DNA of 64,000 bases from Capitulum mitella (GCA_030062745.1 CP099842.1:1736001-1800000); one strand, 5' to 3'. Shown: positions 10,607 through 24,900, counted from the first letter of the stretch. Notes: generated from the sequence alone by a model not told the origin. Program-made: numbers and translations.

Positions 10607-13600
10607 CTCATGAATTCAACAAGTGAACCAACATTATTTCTTGATTGTCACACTGGAAGGAGTTAATAACGACGCAAGATTCTTGGAAGATTGAGCTCGC
10701 CCCACCAGGGCGATGATAAGAGGTATGCTGGATCCTGCAAGGAGCCTCGCAATCCCTCTCGGTCCCCTCCCACTTCTTCGCAGCAGTGGGAGAATGGAGT
10801 GGGCGCAGGGTCCACAGATAACTTTTCCAACAACATGGGAGCTTCAATGCCACAAAAAAGCACGACAAACCAATCTGAATGTTTTCCACCTTCTGATGGG
10901 ACCTAGATCCCAGCTGAAAAGCTTCTGAACCAGCGAGTTCCGCAACGGTCGTACGCCCCCCTCTTCTGCGACAGAACAATGAAGTTTCGACTGGCCGTTT
11001 GTTTTGGTTTTCAATGCAAATGTTCATCCGCGTGACAAAAGTTGTTGAAGAACGCAGTTTTCTTTTTGCCTGTAAAATGCCAACAAAATACAATTTTATG
11101 TATGCGAATAGGTTTTACGATCATGTACACCTTACTATTTTATTCAAGATGAAGAGTATACCTTAGTACTATTTACTATCAAGTACAGATTGTGTATAAA
11201 AAGAGTTCTATGGCCAGTTGACCTTGGAAACAAAGACTCACGTTTTCGTGTAGTTTAAAACATCAAAATGCAATAGAATGAATAATTTAGGTACACAATC
11301 TGCAATGATGCTATTGGGAAGCATTAAACACTCAGCAAAAAACGGCTTTTGGAATTTCTTCCCAGAACGCATTCAGCAGAGAGCTGCCAAATCACAGCTG
11401 ACCATGGAGGTAATTTTCCTTTCTCTTTATGGAAAAGTTTGGGGCTAGAATGACGAAAGAGTTTTCCTAATAGCTTGGAAAATACTACGATAGGTATTTG
11501 ATGTTAATGTTTTCTAAGACAGGAAGAAACAATCTGTATCACAGTTTTTGGTGATTAAATGACATAAAAATAAGATGGTAATCCAATAGTGTTGTTAAAT
11601 TTCTCTGCGAAACTTCTCAAAGGGAATCACCAAGGATTTGGAAGCACAAGAGTCGGAGACCCCCGAAGCTTCTCGTACTGGGTGGGTCACAGCGACCTGC
11701 TCAGACTTGAATTAGTTTTAACTTTGAAACAAGGCTCACGTCTCCCCATCATGGAGTGCTAAACACTTAAACATTCAACCAAAGGTATGTTGAACTTATT
11801 TCATCTGCGGTTGGTACGTGTCTTAATGCTCTTTCTTCCGGTGGATTTACATTGGGATCCTGGCTTGGTGTAAACTCTAGGCATGAGGATCCAGTAATCC
11901 GCAAGAATCATAGTACTAGCCCCTGGTTCCTCTGACATGCATTTAGTGTTTCAGGTGAACTTTGAAGGGTTATGTGCATTCATTTTATGTTTTGTCTGTG
12001 GAAGACTGTATCCATGATACATGGATGTGACAGAGGATTGACTGATGACTGGAAAGGCAATGGTGATAAAGAATGTCCCCTAAAAGGTCTTGTCAGGGCA
12101 TTGTAAATATTATTTCTGATAGCTTTGGAAAGTTTTGAAGAGATTCTTTTCTGGCCAGCCAATGATTGGGTCAGCTTGGTGGTCATGCAACCCATTTGAA
12201 TTAAAAATGTATTTATAGGTATAAATTGTAGGTGCTAAAAATCAGTGTCAGGACAAATGCTTCACATCTTAAATCCAAAATGTTGTGCCAGAGTATGGAG
12301 TGTAAAAAATAGTGAATGTTATCCAGGCTCTGTTTGCTTCTGAAACATGTACAGCATGGGCAGCTTAATGTTTGTTTGGTTTCTTTGGCTATGGCTATGA
12401 TTTAAGGCACCTTCATGGTTGAGGGATTTTCCTGGTCCTAATTGAGGCCCTTCAGCATTGACACTGGTTTGACTAGACAGATAAGTGACCTAGCCTAACT
12501 TATCCTAACAAGTATGAGACAGGAAAACTACCATGTTGGGTCAAGTTGTTGCAGCCAGCTATCATCAGCAACTAATGGTGAACAGAAGCAGTTACACTTA
12601 CGGAAGTCTGCTGTGGAGCCCAAGTTTTGGTGCTTACTACTTGAGGACCATTTCTTTGTCTATGTTAGCATTATGTTTGACACTTGTCACTTTTCCAAAA
12701 GGGCTTCATTGACTGTGACATCTTCACTGTGATATCAGTGTGTTCATTGTAGTCCTGCTTACCAGTGATGTAGGAGAATTTCAGCAAAATCCTGGTGCAG
12801 GTGTTGCATGACCAGACATGTGGAAAAATCCTCTCAGTATGAAGTTGTTTGTTTTTCATCCTGAATATGGTAACTCTTGACATCCTACTTGGTTAGTGCA
12901 TACTAAAAGCCATGTTTTTGTATGTAGTGCTTTTTAATCAAGTGCTTTATAGAAGCATTCATCAGCATTATATTAGCAATGCTTGTAGCAGTGGTTGTGT
13001 CAGTGGGACATAGCTGGGCATTTTCCTTTCTGGCTTGGGGATGTAAAATCACCCTGTTTGTGTGTGAAAAGGACTTCAGCATGCTGTTTGTACCTGACAT
13101 GGTAAATCTGCATTGTCACCAGTGGCTTATCTCATGCATGTCAGCTGTTATGGTGCTGTATGTGTGTGTATGTTTGTGTGTGTGTGCATGCATACATATA
13201 ATTATAGACAAATGCATAAAAGAAATGTTCTCTTAATGTTGAGAGATGATCTGTAATCATTCAGTCACCCATCATTCTTTTCTCATGTGCCAGATGTAGA
13301 AGTATGCACATAAAATCCCTGAAGTTCAATATCACTTCAGTTGATTGCTTTGTTTTAGGATGTCAGTGTCATTACATACACAACATCCTGCCAAGCTCAG
13401 CATCACTGTACCTGATAATTTTGTTTTGGCATGTCTATTGATACTCAAAAGAGAGTTCAGAACTGCAAACTGGTGGATTTTCAGCCCATGCAACCTATGT
13501 ATGATAATTATGGGGGTAATATCAAGACTGGCCTGCAAGGACAGTGAAAGACTGATACGTGGGTGTAACATGTTTAACCTAATCATGGGAAATATATGGA

Positions 13601-14080
13601 TGATATCAAAACTAACATGAGAATATGGTTACTTTTTATATGTTTGTGTAAACATGGGTAAATGTTCATTTATTATATTGCATAGGCCATTGAATTGCAT
13701 TATTCCAGCTGATGGTATAATTGGGGATGCTACTAGGTTTTCATTGCTTCTGCTGTAAGTTATGGTATGATTCAAAGTTTGGGAGGATTAGGGCTGAAGG
13801 GAAGAGGAGGGTTGTCTGTGTGCTGAGCAGTGCTGGCACTTTTTTGATATCCAAATCATTTAAAGCTTTCACTGTAGCTTGGGATTACAAATATTGATGA
13901 ATGGAGAATGCAGGAATAAAAAGGAATGAAAATTGGAATGGGGCAGAATGAGGAGGATCATCATTGAGTTCTAGAGTTCAGATATTTGAGATGCTATCAC
14001 AAACAAACCGTGTGTGAATGTCAACAGCCTGCAACAGTCCAACACCGAAAATCTGACATTCTGCACATGGAGTGGAGGGG
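10607..14080. other. AT-rich stretch without a supported gene
   Basis: This sequence is AT-rich. Open frames are short and none has a recognisable domain. A (TG)n-like run lies near 13,155-13,200. The block ends abruptly near 14,080, where GC-rich sequence and a minisatellite begin. Confidence 0.5.
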
Positions 14081-14159
14081 GGGGGGTGGCAGTTTTGGGC
14101 GGCGGCCTCGGCGGCGCCACGAAGGCCCTCCGGAGCGGGGGCCGGCGCAGGTCAGCCCG

Positions 14160-14382
14160 CAGCTGACCGCAGAGGGCCCGCAGCTGGCCGCAGAGGGCCC
14201 GCAGTTGACCGCAGAGGGCCCGCAGCTGGCCGCAGAGGGCCCGCAGCTGACCGCAGAGGGCCCGCAGCTGACCGCAGAGGGCCCGCAGCTGGCCGCAGAG
14301 GGCCCGCAGTTGACCGCAGAGGGCCCGCAGCTGGCCGCAGAGGGCCCGCAGCTGGCCGCAGAGGGCCCGCAGCTGACCGCAG
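14160..14382. repeat. 21-bp GC-rich minisatellite, about 10.6 copies
   Basis: The unit CAGCTGACCGCAGAGGGCC plus CG repeats head to tail with a few substitutions (GAC/GGC, CAGCTG/CAGTTG). Because 21 is a multiple of three, several frames stay open on both strands, giving heptapeptide repeats such as QLTAEGP. The array sits at the border between the AT-rich and GC-rich blocks. I see no sign that it is translated. Confidence 0.9.
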
Positions 14383-14389
14383 TGCGGCG

Positions 14390-17300
14390 GACCCGGGCGC
14401 GAGCCTGGGAAAAGTCGAGACCGGCGGTGCGGCGGCGGTTGTAGACCGATCCAGGCACGGTGTGGCGTGCCCGGTTCGGAGGTGCGAGGCCGCGGCCGCC
14501 GGCTGCGACGGGAAAGGGTGGGGCCGGTCGGAAACCGAGCCGCCGCGCCGCCAGCGTCGGGGCTGCGAACGCAGCCACCGCCTCGATCGTTTTTCCGTTT
14601 TAGCGGGCAGATAAAGGTGAAATCGATTCGGTGGGAATCTTGTCTCTTCGCTGCCTTGCTTCGTTTAAGTGGTTATTTATGTACTAACTTTGATCTTTCG
14701 TTGAACTTTGATATGTACTATGATATTACTATGATTCGGGACCCTGGAATGACATTTGTATTTTCAGCTGTATCTTTAATGCAAACAAATAATATCAAGT
14801 GATTTCAAACCACTCAAGCATGTAATCTTGGTCACAACAAAAAGTTTATCAACCTGTAGGGATGGGGAAGTATCCTGTGAATTTCTGAGACACAGTACTA
14901 CTTTCCAAGCATGAAGCGATGCTCACCGTATTTTCCCTTTGCGTGGGGCTCCCAGTCACCTTTATCTGGATAATTACATCAGATTGTTTCTGTTGCTATT
15001 TATGCACGGGTTTTCCAGTGAGTCAGATGTTGCCCTGAAATCGATGCGGGGCGTTTTTAAAGTTGATGGGTCAGCGCCATCCTCTGTACATTCTCTCCAT
15101 GTGACATCACAGACGTAATGTTGGAACTATTTAAAGTTTGGTACGGTTGCCGCTGGGTTCGTTGGGCTGCCGTTATACCTGTCCTACGGGCTGCTATACG
15201 CATGAATCCTGGATGTTGCGCTGGCTCTCCGGCGCTGTTAGCTACGGCAGGACACGCTACCGTGTGCCGGGATAGGTCGGCCTGTACCGGCTGCAGGTGT
15301 CTCGGGTGTTCGGCTCCGCTGGCTCGCGTCGCCTCGCGGCCAGGCTCGGCAGACGGAAGTCGTTAGCCTCAGCCGGCCGTGGGCGCCAGGATCGGCCGGG
15401 TCCGCGCGCGGAGCGTGGTCGCCGGCGGTCCTTGTGGCGCGCATCATCAGCGTGCCTCAAGGCGCTCCGCCGGTTTTCTTACTGCCCGCCGTCTGAAGTG
15501 GGCGCTCCTGAACCCGACCCGCTGCTCCCAGCCGCTGTTTGGCCGGCTGTAGCAGGCAGACGCGCGCCGTCCGCGGGTGTCCTCCGGACGGCCTCCGCGG
15601 CCGGCCCGGGCGGCCCGACCCGCAGCGTCGGCCGGGCAGGAGGGGTTCACGTGACCAGTGCGTGGGCCGGCGACCTCGAGCGCGGCTCGGGACATCGCCA
15701 GATACGGCGGACGATCCGCCGCCGCCTCTCCGGCGAAATCGCCGGCGACGCGCGCCGGATGGAGGTCTAGAACGCGCCACGCAGATTGCGTCGTGTTTCT
15801 GTCCTTCGCGGGCATTCCGTCCGTCTTTGTTTGACGGCGGCGGCACGCCGATGCCGTTACGTGGGCGGCTTTCGCCCCGTTTCGGCCCATGTTTGTTTGC
15901 CGGTGCTTTCTATCGCGGCTTCCGGCCGAGGCTCGCCCGGTTGTGTGCCGCGCGGAGCTCCGGACGGCGCGTCACGCTGGACGCGTCACGGGACGCGCCG
16001 CTGTGACGCAGCGGGTCGGTTTTCTTCGCCGCGCGGCCGCAGCGGCCTCGCGGAAATGGTCGACTCTCGTTCCCCGTGAGGGGATGGTTTTGGCTCGGCG
16101 TTCCCCGTCTCGGGTGCGGCTTTGGCTCAGCGTTTCCCGGCCGAGTTGTGGACGGTGTCGGAAGACGGACGTAACGCAGCCGGACCCGGCGCGTCCCGCC
16201 GTGACGCTGGCGGGACGTCCTCGAGCGGGCGCAGTGCGGCGCACGCCAGACACCGGCGTGCAGATATTGCTGCCGGCGCAGGCTCGGCGTCCGCGGCCCC
16301 TGGCCGCTGTTGCTGGGGTGGCCGCCCGTCCCGTCCGCCCACTGCGGTGCACGTCAAACGCCGGCGTGCAGATATCCCGGCCGGCGCAGGATCAGGGTGT
16401 GCGCGGCCTCGGGCTGCTGTTGCCGAGGCGGCCGCCCGCCCCGTCCCGGCCCGGCGCCCGGGCCTTTGTTAGGGCCGGCGGCGGCCATCCTGTGCGGCGG
16501 GCCGCGGCCACCCTGTGCCGTCGGCCGATCGGTGACGTCAGGCGGCTCGGAGTGGAGGGGGCGGCGCCTGCCGCGCGCTCGGCCGAGGCCGCGCGACTGC
16601 CGGCCCAGCTGCGTAGTAGGGGACGCTGGGGGCCGCCGGCTCCGCGTAAACAAAGGAAACCTGCGTTCGAAGCGTTTGTCTTGTGTCGTGTTTCGCATCC
16701 TCCGATATGGGGGTGCACTGAAGAGCCCACGCCGATGCGTCCGTGAATAGTAAGTAGTGATGATTGTTGGTGATTTGCTTTGCCTGGGGGAACCCTCCGT
16801 GCAGGCTCTCACGCCCACTTTTTGAATCAGGCTGGTAACGGTCGCCGTCACTATCCGACAAGGGCTCTGCGTTTCCTATCGTTTTACGCAAGCGCGTTTT
16901 GTCTTGAAATACCGCCTTCACTTGCAGTGATGATGCTATCGTCCTGCATCGCGCCATGTATGCGGAATATCCTTTTACCTTCGATGTTGTCCTCGTTTAG
17001 CAGTTCGGTTCGATCAATCGGTTTCCTCCAACCAGACCTTGTTTTTTTTTTTATTGCACGGCCAGGGTCATGTTTTCCTCGTGCCCACGCGAAACGGGTG
17101 CACTGTCCCTTGTTGAAGGCCGTCCACTGCCGGCCGGGACCACCGAGCCTGGCCTTGTCGCCGGGCCGGCCCGATGCGTCGTGCTGGCGCCGACCGCCGC
17201 GTCCCGGCCACTCGTGCAGGCCGGGACACGCAGAGGCACGCGGACCCGCAAACAGGAGGCAGGCGGTGGCGGCCTTCGGCGTTCGCGGCGGCTCGCGCGT

Positions 17301-18846
17301 GCCCGGCGCAGCTGCTGTCCGCACGCCGGAGAGACGGCCTGTGGAACGGCCAGCTGCTCCCATTCCGGTTTACGCGTGAGTGGTCAGGCCAGGTCGCGGC
17401 GGCGATAGGGGATCGGATGTCGTTTTCGGGCCGGGACCGCCGGCTGCAGCGGAGAGCGGACCGGTCGGCAGGTGGTGGCGCCTGCCGCGGCCGCGTCCTG
17501 CCGGACGTTCCGGCGCGGCCGCGGCCGACCCGGAGCCACGGCACCAGCCGACAATGGGCCGGCCTGCAGACGGACCCCGCCACGGTCCAGGGCAGGGAAC
17601 GTTGTCTCTCTGCTGTCGCCACCGCCCAGGTGGGCGGCGGCGGCCGGCCTGCGGTCCGCCCCGTCCGCGGCGTGTAATGGGCCGGCTCTGTGACGCCCGG
17701 TCCTCGGTCGCGCTCTTTCCCAGGGCGTTAGCGGGGCGCCGTTAGCGGACGCGGTGCCGGGGCCGGCGGAGGCTGCAGCCGCAATGGCCGCGGCTGTTGC
17801 ATGTGCCGTAAAGCGGCCGAGGCCCAGACGGTTATTGCGATACGGGGCCGGGGGTCGCCGGCGGCAGGCTGGACCCAGGCTGACCCCGTCTGCGGCTGGG
17901 GCCGGGCACCTCCGTCCGGCGGAGACTCGGGGCCCGGCGGCGGTTCTCGAAATTAGGAAGGGTGGAGGGTAGTGGAGTTAGTCGGAACGACGGCTGCAGG
18001 CGATCTGTTATCGGCGCCCGCTCGATGATGACTTTTGGCGAAACAAAGCGGCGCCACGAGCGCGTCTGAAGGCCTGCCGATGGTGTCGGTCGTCCGCGAA
18101 AAACCGACCGGCAACGGCGTCGTCAGGTCGACGACCGCAAAGTCATGATCAGGGTCGTTGTTCGGCGCAGGCGGTGGAAAAAAGAACTGTCGTTTCGTGG
18201 TCCGAAACGGAATAGGAAATTGTGCTCTGCACGGCATGATTTAGATTGTACTGCCCATTCAGATACCATAACAATTTCTGAAATGGAAATGAGAAATCAG
18301 AAGCTACATGAAATGAGGTCCAAACAGGTCAGCTGTCAATTACGGATACAGAAGTATGTAGCCATGTGTGTTTGGAAAACATTTGAGATGAAAATAAGAA
18401 TGCATTCGTTCTGCAATATTGTGATTTTTGTGCCCTTTCTTGTCGGTTTGTTCTCGAAATGTGCTCTGGGACAAGCTACCATTTTCCCAACCCCGCCGAT
18501 GGCCTCGGGGGTGCACGGTTTCGCCGACGCTCCGTGCCGGACCGTTCCGTGTCGTATTTTTGCGAAGCGACGTCCTGCGGACGCCCCGGAGTCCCGTGAG
18601 CCGGACCCGCTGCGCAGTAGGCGCGGCCGACTGCTGGACTGTCGGGGCCCCGTTTCCAGAACGTTCGGCTGGTGTCACGGTTATTCAGGCGGCCGGCTCC
18701 GGGCTGCACCGGCGAGGGGGCACGTCCCGAACATGGCGGCCGCTGCGTGTTTTCGTCAGCCGCGGCGCCAGCAGCCCCAGTCTCGCGGCCGCCGCTAACT
18801 CCCGGCCCTGCGTCCGGCAGGTCCCATTGTCTCAGCTTCGGTCGGG
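14390..18846. other. GC-rich upstream region of cyclin G
   Basis: CpG-rich sequence with many overlapping composition-driven open frames and no recognisable protein. It precedes the first coding exon of cyclin G and may hold its promoter and untranslated exons. A TGTCTCAG acceptor lies just before 18,836. Confidence 0.4.
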
Positions 18847-18945
18847 ATGGCGAGCAGGGGAACAGAAACGTGGGGACGTCTGGAGGAGGCGCTGATACTG
18901 GAGTCCAAGTACCAACCGTCACTGCAGCTGCCACTCACCACAGAG
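18847..18945 (+). CDS. CycG: Cyclin G exon 1 (coding)
   Basis: It has 33 codons from ATG 18847 (context GTCGGGATGG, good) to ACAGAG|GTAGGG, phase 0. The peptide WGRLEEALILESKYQPSLQL aligns with the family N-terminus, where a Leu-rich helix is followed by E-x(2-3)-x-QP. It joins exon 2 in frame across a 7.4-kb intron. An earlier exon could add residues, since a good acceptor lies just upstream. Confidence 0.75.
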
Positions 18946-21900
18946 GTAGGGACCGGCTCGTCTCTGCGCAGCGAACCGTCGTCCTGTCCGGCGGGAGATC
19001 TGAGGTGTGCTTGTGGACGGCATTGTCGGTGTTCTTTGTGCAGCTGCATTGGATTAATCCAGGCGGATTATCAGCTCTTTGTGCAGTAGTCATGCTTCTG
19101 TGCAGCCCAAATTGTTCCTTTGATTTGGATAAATAATACGTCGGCGACATCGTGATGAACTGCTTACATTGTATGTGGTGGTAACACCATTTCCTTAACG
19201 ATTGTAGATGATCTTGGCTCCCGCTTCCGTGTTCCTTTTCTTGGGACCACCTGGGCCGCTTTCTGATGTCTGATGCAGTGCCGATTGCTTTAGCGTAACT
19301 TGTTCCCGGCCCTTTGTTTGGAGCATTTTGGACGTCGCCGCCCGATTTCTAGTTCAGCTGTTAGCCAGTCGTTTGTAACCCGTCTCTTGTGTGAAGTTGT
19401 CGACTCCGCATCTGCGCGAACTTTCCTATGGGTGACAACTCAGGCCTGATAAGAATACCTGTGTAGTTTCGCCCTGTGTACCGGCGCCCGTTGGCGTCTG
19501 TGGGATCCGGTCGGCCCTGCTCAGTGCACGGCTGGACTGGCCCGTTCTCACGTTGTCCGGTGGGCCCCTGTTGAGGGCGAGCCTTTTTCGTCTGTTGGTC
19601 AATGTGCCCTTGGTCCGTGCACCTCAGCGTGGGTCCCTGTTGCTGTGCTGTTACCTCTGTGTTGGTCTGTGTCACTGTGGTCAGTGTATCTCTGTGTGGG
19701 CCCCTGTTCTGGGGCCGGCCCTGTGACAGACCGTGGACCGTGACGGCGGTCCCGTCTCAGACAGCCGTGGCCAGCCATACCGGCCTGAGACGGGGGCCTG
19801 TCGGGGACGGCACTCCTCAGTGTCTCCCCCGGGCCGCCGCCGACGGTGACTGACCCCACTGACGGACGCGCCAGCTTCCAACGCCGCCGGTGAAAGGCTC
19901 TTCCGGTTCCCGATTTCTCCGGCCGTTGCCTCGGCCCGTGCCGCGGGTGCCGCGCCGAGCGGGAGGGACGCCTGTGGCGCCGCGCCGGCAGGAGAGAGAG
20001 GGGGAGAGACTGAGAGTTTTTGTCACGCGGAGACAGTGGCGCTGCGGTTCGCAGGTCTGTCAGTCCTGGTGACAGATGGTCGACGTAGATCTCCCCGGGC
20101 CCGGCGAGAGGACGCTCGGCAGCTCCCCGGTGACGCGTATCGCAGGTTGCGTCATTGTTGTCTGTTCGTGGAGCAGAGCAGGTTAAACGAAGGAAAACGA
20201 CCGGTTTTATGCGCTCTTTCTCGATGTTTTTTTCCAGCCGCGCTATTTAACAAGCCGCCATTCGTACACCGTCGGGACCGGTATTGCGTGTGCGCGATAA
20301 TTACGTGGTCTCAGCTTACCGGGAAGACGCCCTTTGCGTGGCGCCCCTGCAGGCTGTTTGTTCTGCTGCTACCTGGTGCGGCGCGGATGTCGGCCGATCG
20401 AACGCCCCCAGGGTTTGGCCGTCCTGCCCGCGGCGGCGTCTCCAGTTCGCTCGCCAGGTATCGATCTGCCGACGGACGGCGTCACCACGATACCGTCAGC
20501 GAGGGCGGCGGAGGCCCCGCTCTTGTCTCGCGCCGTCCCCCGGCAACGCCGCCGGCGATCCTCTCCCCCCTCCCGCGTCCGGGGGGTCGCGGTGGGGCTG
20601 GAGCGGCTCGGGACACGTCGCGGCCGCCCGGGACACGCGGCGACCTGTCCGTGTCGACCTTCGGCGGCGCGTGACGGTCGGGTTTCGTCAGCCGCCGACG
20701 GCCGACGGCGCGGAGGTGTTGTTGAGCGCGCGGCCGCCGCGGCGGCTGACGTCAGGTCGCACGCAGCGACCCGGCCGGTGCGACTGTCCTGGCCGGGGAC
20801 CTGCCGTCGCTGGTGAAAGCAGGAGCTGCGCCGCGCCGTCCTGGGTCCTGAGCACGCGCCCCGTGTTGGGGGCCGTGCCGGGAGCGGTGTCGCCAGCCGC
20901 TCCTGCGAGGCGCCGAGGGCTTCGCCTGGTGGAAATGAGCCTCCAGGGTGGGGGAGACGGATGAGGGAGTGTTGTGGTCCATTAACGTTTCATGAGCGGC
21001 AGCGTCCGCTGTTACATTGCGTCTTATTTTGCACGTTATGATACTGCAGTCAATGACATGGCCGTTAATGTCATAGGCCACGAAAAGGTTTCCTTTTAGG
21101 TTCGGCTGGATGGTACATAAACGTGGAGTTGGATTAAGGTTAAAGGTACCGGAGACGCTGTAAAAGCACCTGAGGTGTTTGTTCTGTAGCAGGGTAGAAA
21201 CAGGAAGTGAACTAGGATTCCTTTAGTAACGGTTGTTTCAAGGTGAAAGTAATGGTTTATGGAGTGCGTTTCCGCACGAAGGAGGTATGTGTTTAGTATT
21301 TAGCCTCGACTGACATTGTCGAGAAGCGGTTTGTGGACCAAGGACAACGCCATTGTACCCAGCTGTCTGCTGTGTTTTATCATAGCTGTATAAAGTAAAT
21401 GGTTCGGTTCATTATTTTCTAGTTTCCCTGACTACAGATGAAGAAGCACCGTTTTTTACGTTTGTTGTTACTGACGCGGAATGTCTGCGTTCATCGCTTT
21501 TAGTGGCCCCGGGTAGTGAAATCTTGCATCAGCCATTATTTGGCGCTGCCGCACACTTTCTGGCGAGGCTGACAGCCCAGTGCGCAGGCGATCGCTTATC
21601 TGTCTTTCTTTGTGAAGCCTTGAAGCTGCGAACATTCAAAACACGTTTTCTCGGCGACATGAGCCGCCCCGGTCGGTGAGCGAAGCCCTCTTCTAAGGTT
21701 TCCCAGCACGTGACAGAGGCCACGAGTTCGCCGGTGTCGGTGGCCGCGGGGACAACAGCAGGCATTCCCATGGTTTCCTCGGGTCGCTGCAGGGTCCGGG
21801 GAAGCAGCGACGTCGGCCGGACTGACGCCCCCCCCCCCCGGCCTCTCGCGGTCCCTGATGTCAGGAGGACTGAACCCATCGTGGCCTTGTCCCTGACGCC

Positions 21901-24900
21901 TGCCGGGCCGACCCATCGCCCCTCGCTCCCGCCGGCGGCCGGGCTGTGCTGACCTTTGGCCGCCGGCCGGTCAGTGCCCCCGCCGGGCGCTGCAGCGTGA
22001 GCGGCCGTTTTTGCAGCGCGGCCGCCGGCCGGAGATGGGCCGGCCGCGGTCCGATTAGAAAGTGGGCCCGGCCGCGGCTGCCGGCCGGCCGCTCCGCCGC
22101 GCCTTGACCCACAAACGGCCGGCCGCGGCGCCCGAGGCGCCGACCCGCAGCCCATCTGCCGAGCCGCCGCGCGAAAGCGGATCGCTGCCGTGCGTACCGC
22201 GCGAGCCGGCGGCGGCTGCCGGCCATCGATCGGCTGCTCCGAAACAGGCCTGCGTGAAGCCGCGCGCAACGTCGGCGCCGGTTCAAAATATCCGCTCGGC
22301 CCGGAGACGGTTTTGGATCGATGGCTGAGCGTTGGCCGGCGCCGGGCCCGGTGCAGCGGCGGCCCCAGCGGCGCGCCGCACGCTGCGGCTAAGGGCCGGA
22401 ACGGTTCCCAACCGCGCGGCCGGCAGTCGGGAGGCGGCAGATGGCCGCCCGGTCGGGGACTGTGAACGTCGCCGCGGAGGCTCCTGGTCGGACCTCCGCG
22501 GCCGGCGGCGCTGACGCCGCCCCTGCCCGGGCGGTCCGTTCGCCGGCCCGGCCTCTCTGGGTGCGCGCTGCGAGGCCGGCCATGGGCGCTCCCAGCCGAG
22601 CGGCCCGGCCGCGCGCAGAGGCGGCCGCAGCGCCGAATCTCCGGCCCAAGGCTGCGCCGGCTCGCGCGGCGCTCGTCGGCCGGACCGTGCCTCCGAGCCG
22701 TGACGCCCCGACCTTGGGCGTTGCCAAGTTCATGGCTCGGCTAAAATTGGTCGCCTCGTCACCGCCGGCGGCTGCGGTCGCGCGGCTGCGCCCGCGCGCG
22801 GCGGAGCGTCCGCCGCCGGCCGCGGAACGCACCGCCCCAAGCCGGGCTCGCAGCGGCGGCCGTCGGACCGGCCCGGCGCGCGGGCCGGTCGGCGGTCTCT
22901 CCGCCTCTCCTCGGCCAGCCTTTGTCCGGGGTGGGCGGAGTTGACCCCTGACCGGCGCGCCGAGCGGCCGGGAGCCATCTGGACCTCCTCGGGCGCCGTG
23001 CACCCTGTGCACCGTGCAGCCCGCTGTCGCAGATTCGCTGCATCGGCGGCGCACGCTGCACTGGCCTGAATAGGTAATTGGCCCCGCGTACGGCCGCAGT
23101 CGACGAACGGATCCCTCCTGACTAATGGCGCCAGCGCTGCGTTACGGCTTGACGGCGCGGCGTTGTTGGCTTAGTAATTGGCCGGGTGCCTTCCAGCGAC
23201 GATACATTGGGAAACGGCGTGACCCTGGAACTCTGACTCGCCCCCTGTCCCTCTCTCCGGCCCTCTGGCTCTGGTTTCTGTGTCTATGACTGTTTCCTGT
23301 CTGTCTCCAGCTGTCTCTGTCTCTATCTCTATCTCTATCTGTCTGTGTCTCTGTGCCTCTATCTCTGTCTTTGTCTCTGCCTCTGCCTCTGCCTCTGCCT
23401 CTGCCTTTGTCTCTGTCTCAGTCTGTCACTGTCTCCGTCTCTGTTTCTGTCTCTGTCTCTGTCTCTGTCTCTGTCACTGTCTCCGTCGCTGTTCCTGTCT
23501 CTGCCTCTGTCTCTGTCTCTCTTTGTTTCTGTCCCTCGGTCTCTCTCTCTGCCTCTGGCTCTGTTTGTCTCTCTCCCTCGGTCTCTCTGCCTGTCTGCTC
23601 CTGCTCCCGGCGGCTGCAGCACACGGCCGGGGCCGGTGCTGCTCTGGCGGGTGGCCGGGCCGCTCCTGCAGCCGCCGGGCCGGGCGATATCGACCGGTGC
23701 CCGCCGCCGCGGCTGCCGGCCGGCCGGTCGTTCACCCGCCACCCCGCCGGCCGTCACGCAGCCGGCGCGACACCGTGACGGCGCCGTGATGGCGCCCGTG
23801 ACCCACGGCTGGGATGCGCTTTCCGGCCACGGCCGGTTTTTTTCCTGCCGGATTGCGGCCTTGTGCTCTTTTTTGCCGCCCGTTTTTTGTTCCGATAGCG
23901 GCGGGGTTTTGTCGGTGTCGGCCGCCTTTAGGCCGGGCGCCGGAACGGACGGCTGGGGATGTTCGTTCCGGCGCCTCTGGCCCCCTCGGGGTGTTCCGCG
24001 GGGTTGTACGTCATCTGCGGCCGCCGGGGTCGTCTCGGCCGCGCTGCCGTCCTTCGGCCGCCTGTTTACCATCAATCCTTGAGCGCAGCGGGCGCCGGCC
24101 GTGCGCCGGCCAATTGGTGTCAAGGGTGCGGCTGGTCCTCCCGGAGGCGGCCGAGCGGCGGCCGGCTGCACCGGGCGGGCTGGCCAGAAATACGCCCGCG
24201 CCGTTCACGCGCACGCACACGCACTAGCAGCCGGCCAACTGGGTCAGCGGCGCCTCCGAATAAACAGTGCTCGCCCGCGGGCGTGACGTGACCTGCAGCG
24301 GGCCGCCGGCCCACAGGTGGGAGTTCAGATCTCAGCGCCGCCGCCCTGCCTTGAACTGGGCCGCCCACGGCTGTCGGAGCGCGCACGACCACAGCTGGCC
24401 AGGGGTGACGTCACAAGGGACGTCATCGCTGCCGTCCGGGGTGACCCCGGAAACGGACATGGACACTCGTCTTTGGCCTGACTTCTTTTGCGTTATCGGT
24501 GACGTTTGAAACTGTGGCTGGGGGACGGCCCTTTGTGCTCTGTGGCGTGTCGAGTTCCGGGATGATAGAGCCCCCGCCGTGGTTGTCGGCTGACGTCAGC
24601 GCAGTTGCCGGGGTGACGTCAGACGCGGCAGAGGCGGGTGGAACATCGCGGGACTGGCCGGCGGCGTTCTGGCGCACGGCCACGGCCGCCGCGCGCGCGG
24701 GACGAGGTCTTCGTTCGGCCTCCCGTGGGAGCCTGCGGTCGCCGTGAGCCGTCCAGAGCCGTGGCGTTAACTGTGGAGGTTTAACCATGCGACGCTGCCT
24801 TCACACGGCGTTTGCTCCCTCCGGTCCGGTGTTCTGAGAGGACGGTGTCTTTGAGCGGGTGGTGGTGTCGAAAACATACGTATTGAATGTGGGCTCAAGA

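Noticed and set aside
10608-11093. 161-codon minus-strand frame next to the unrecognised gene
   Set aside because: Wrong phase for the following exon and no recognisable motif; an upstream exon may lie within it but cannot be defined.
13986-14614. Long frames with heptapeptide repeats
   Set aside because: Produced by the 21-bp minisatellite; several frames on both strands are equally open.
23280-24171. Ser/Leu- and Arg/Asp-rich long frames
   Set aside because: Translation of the TCTCTG microsatellite.
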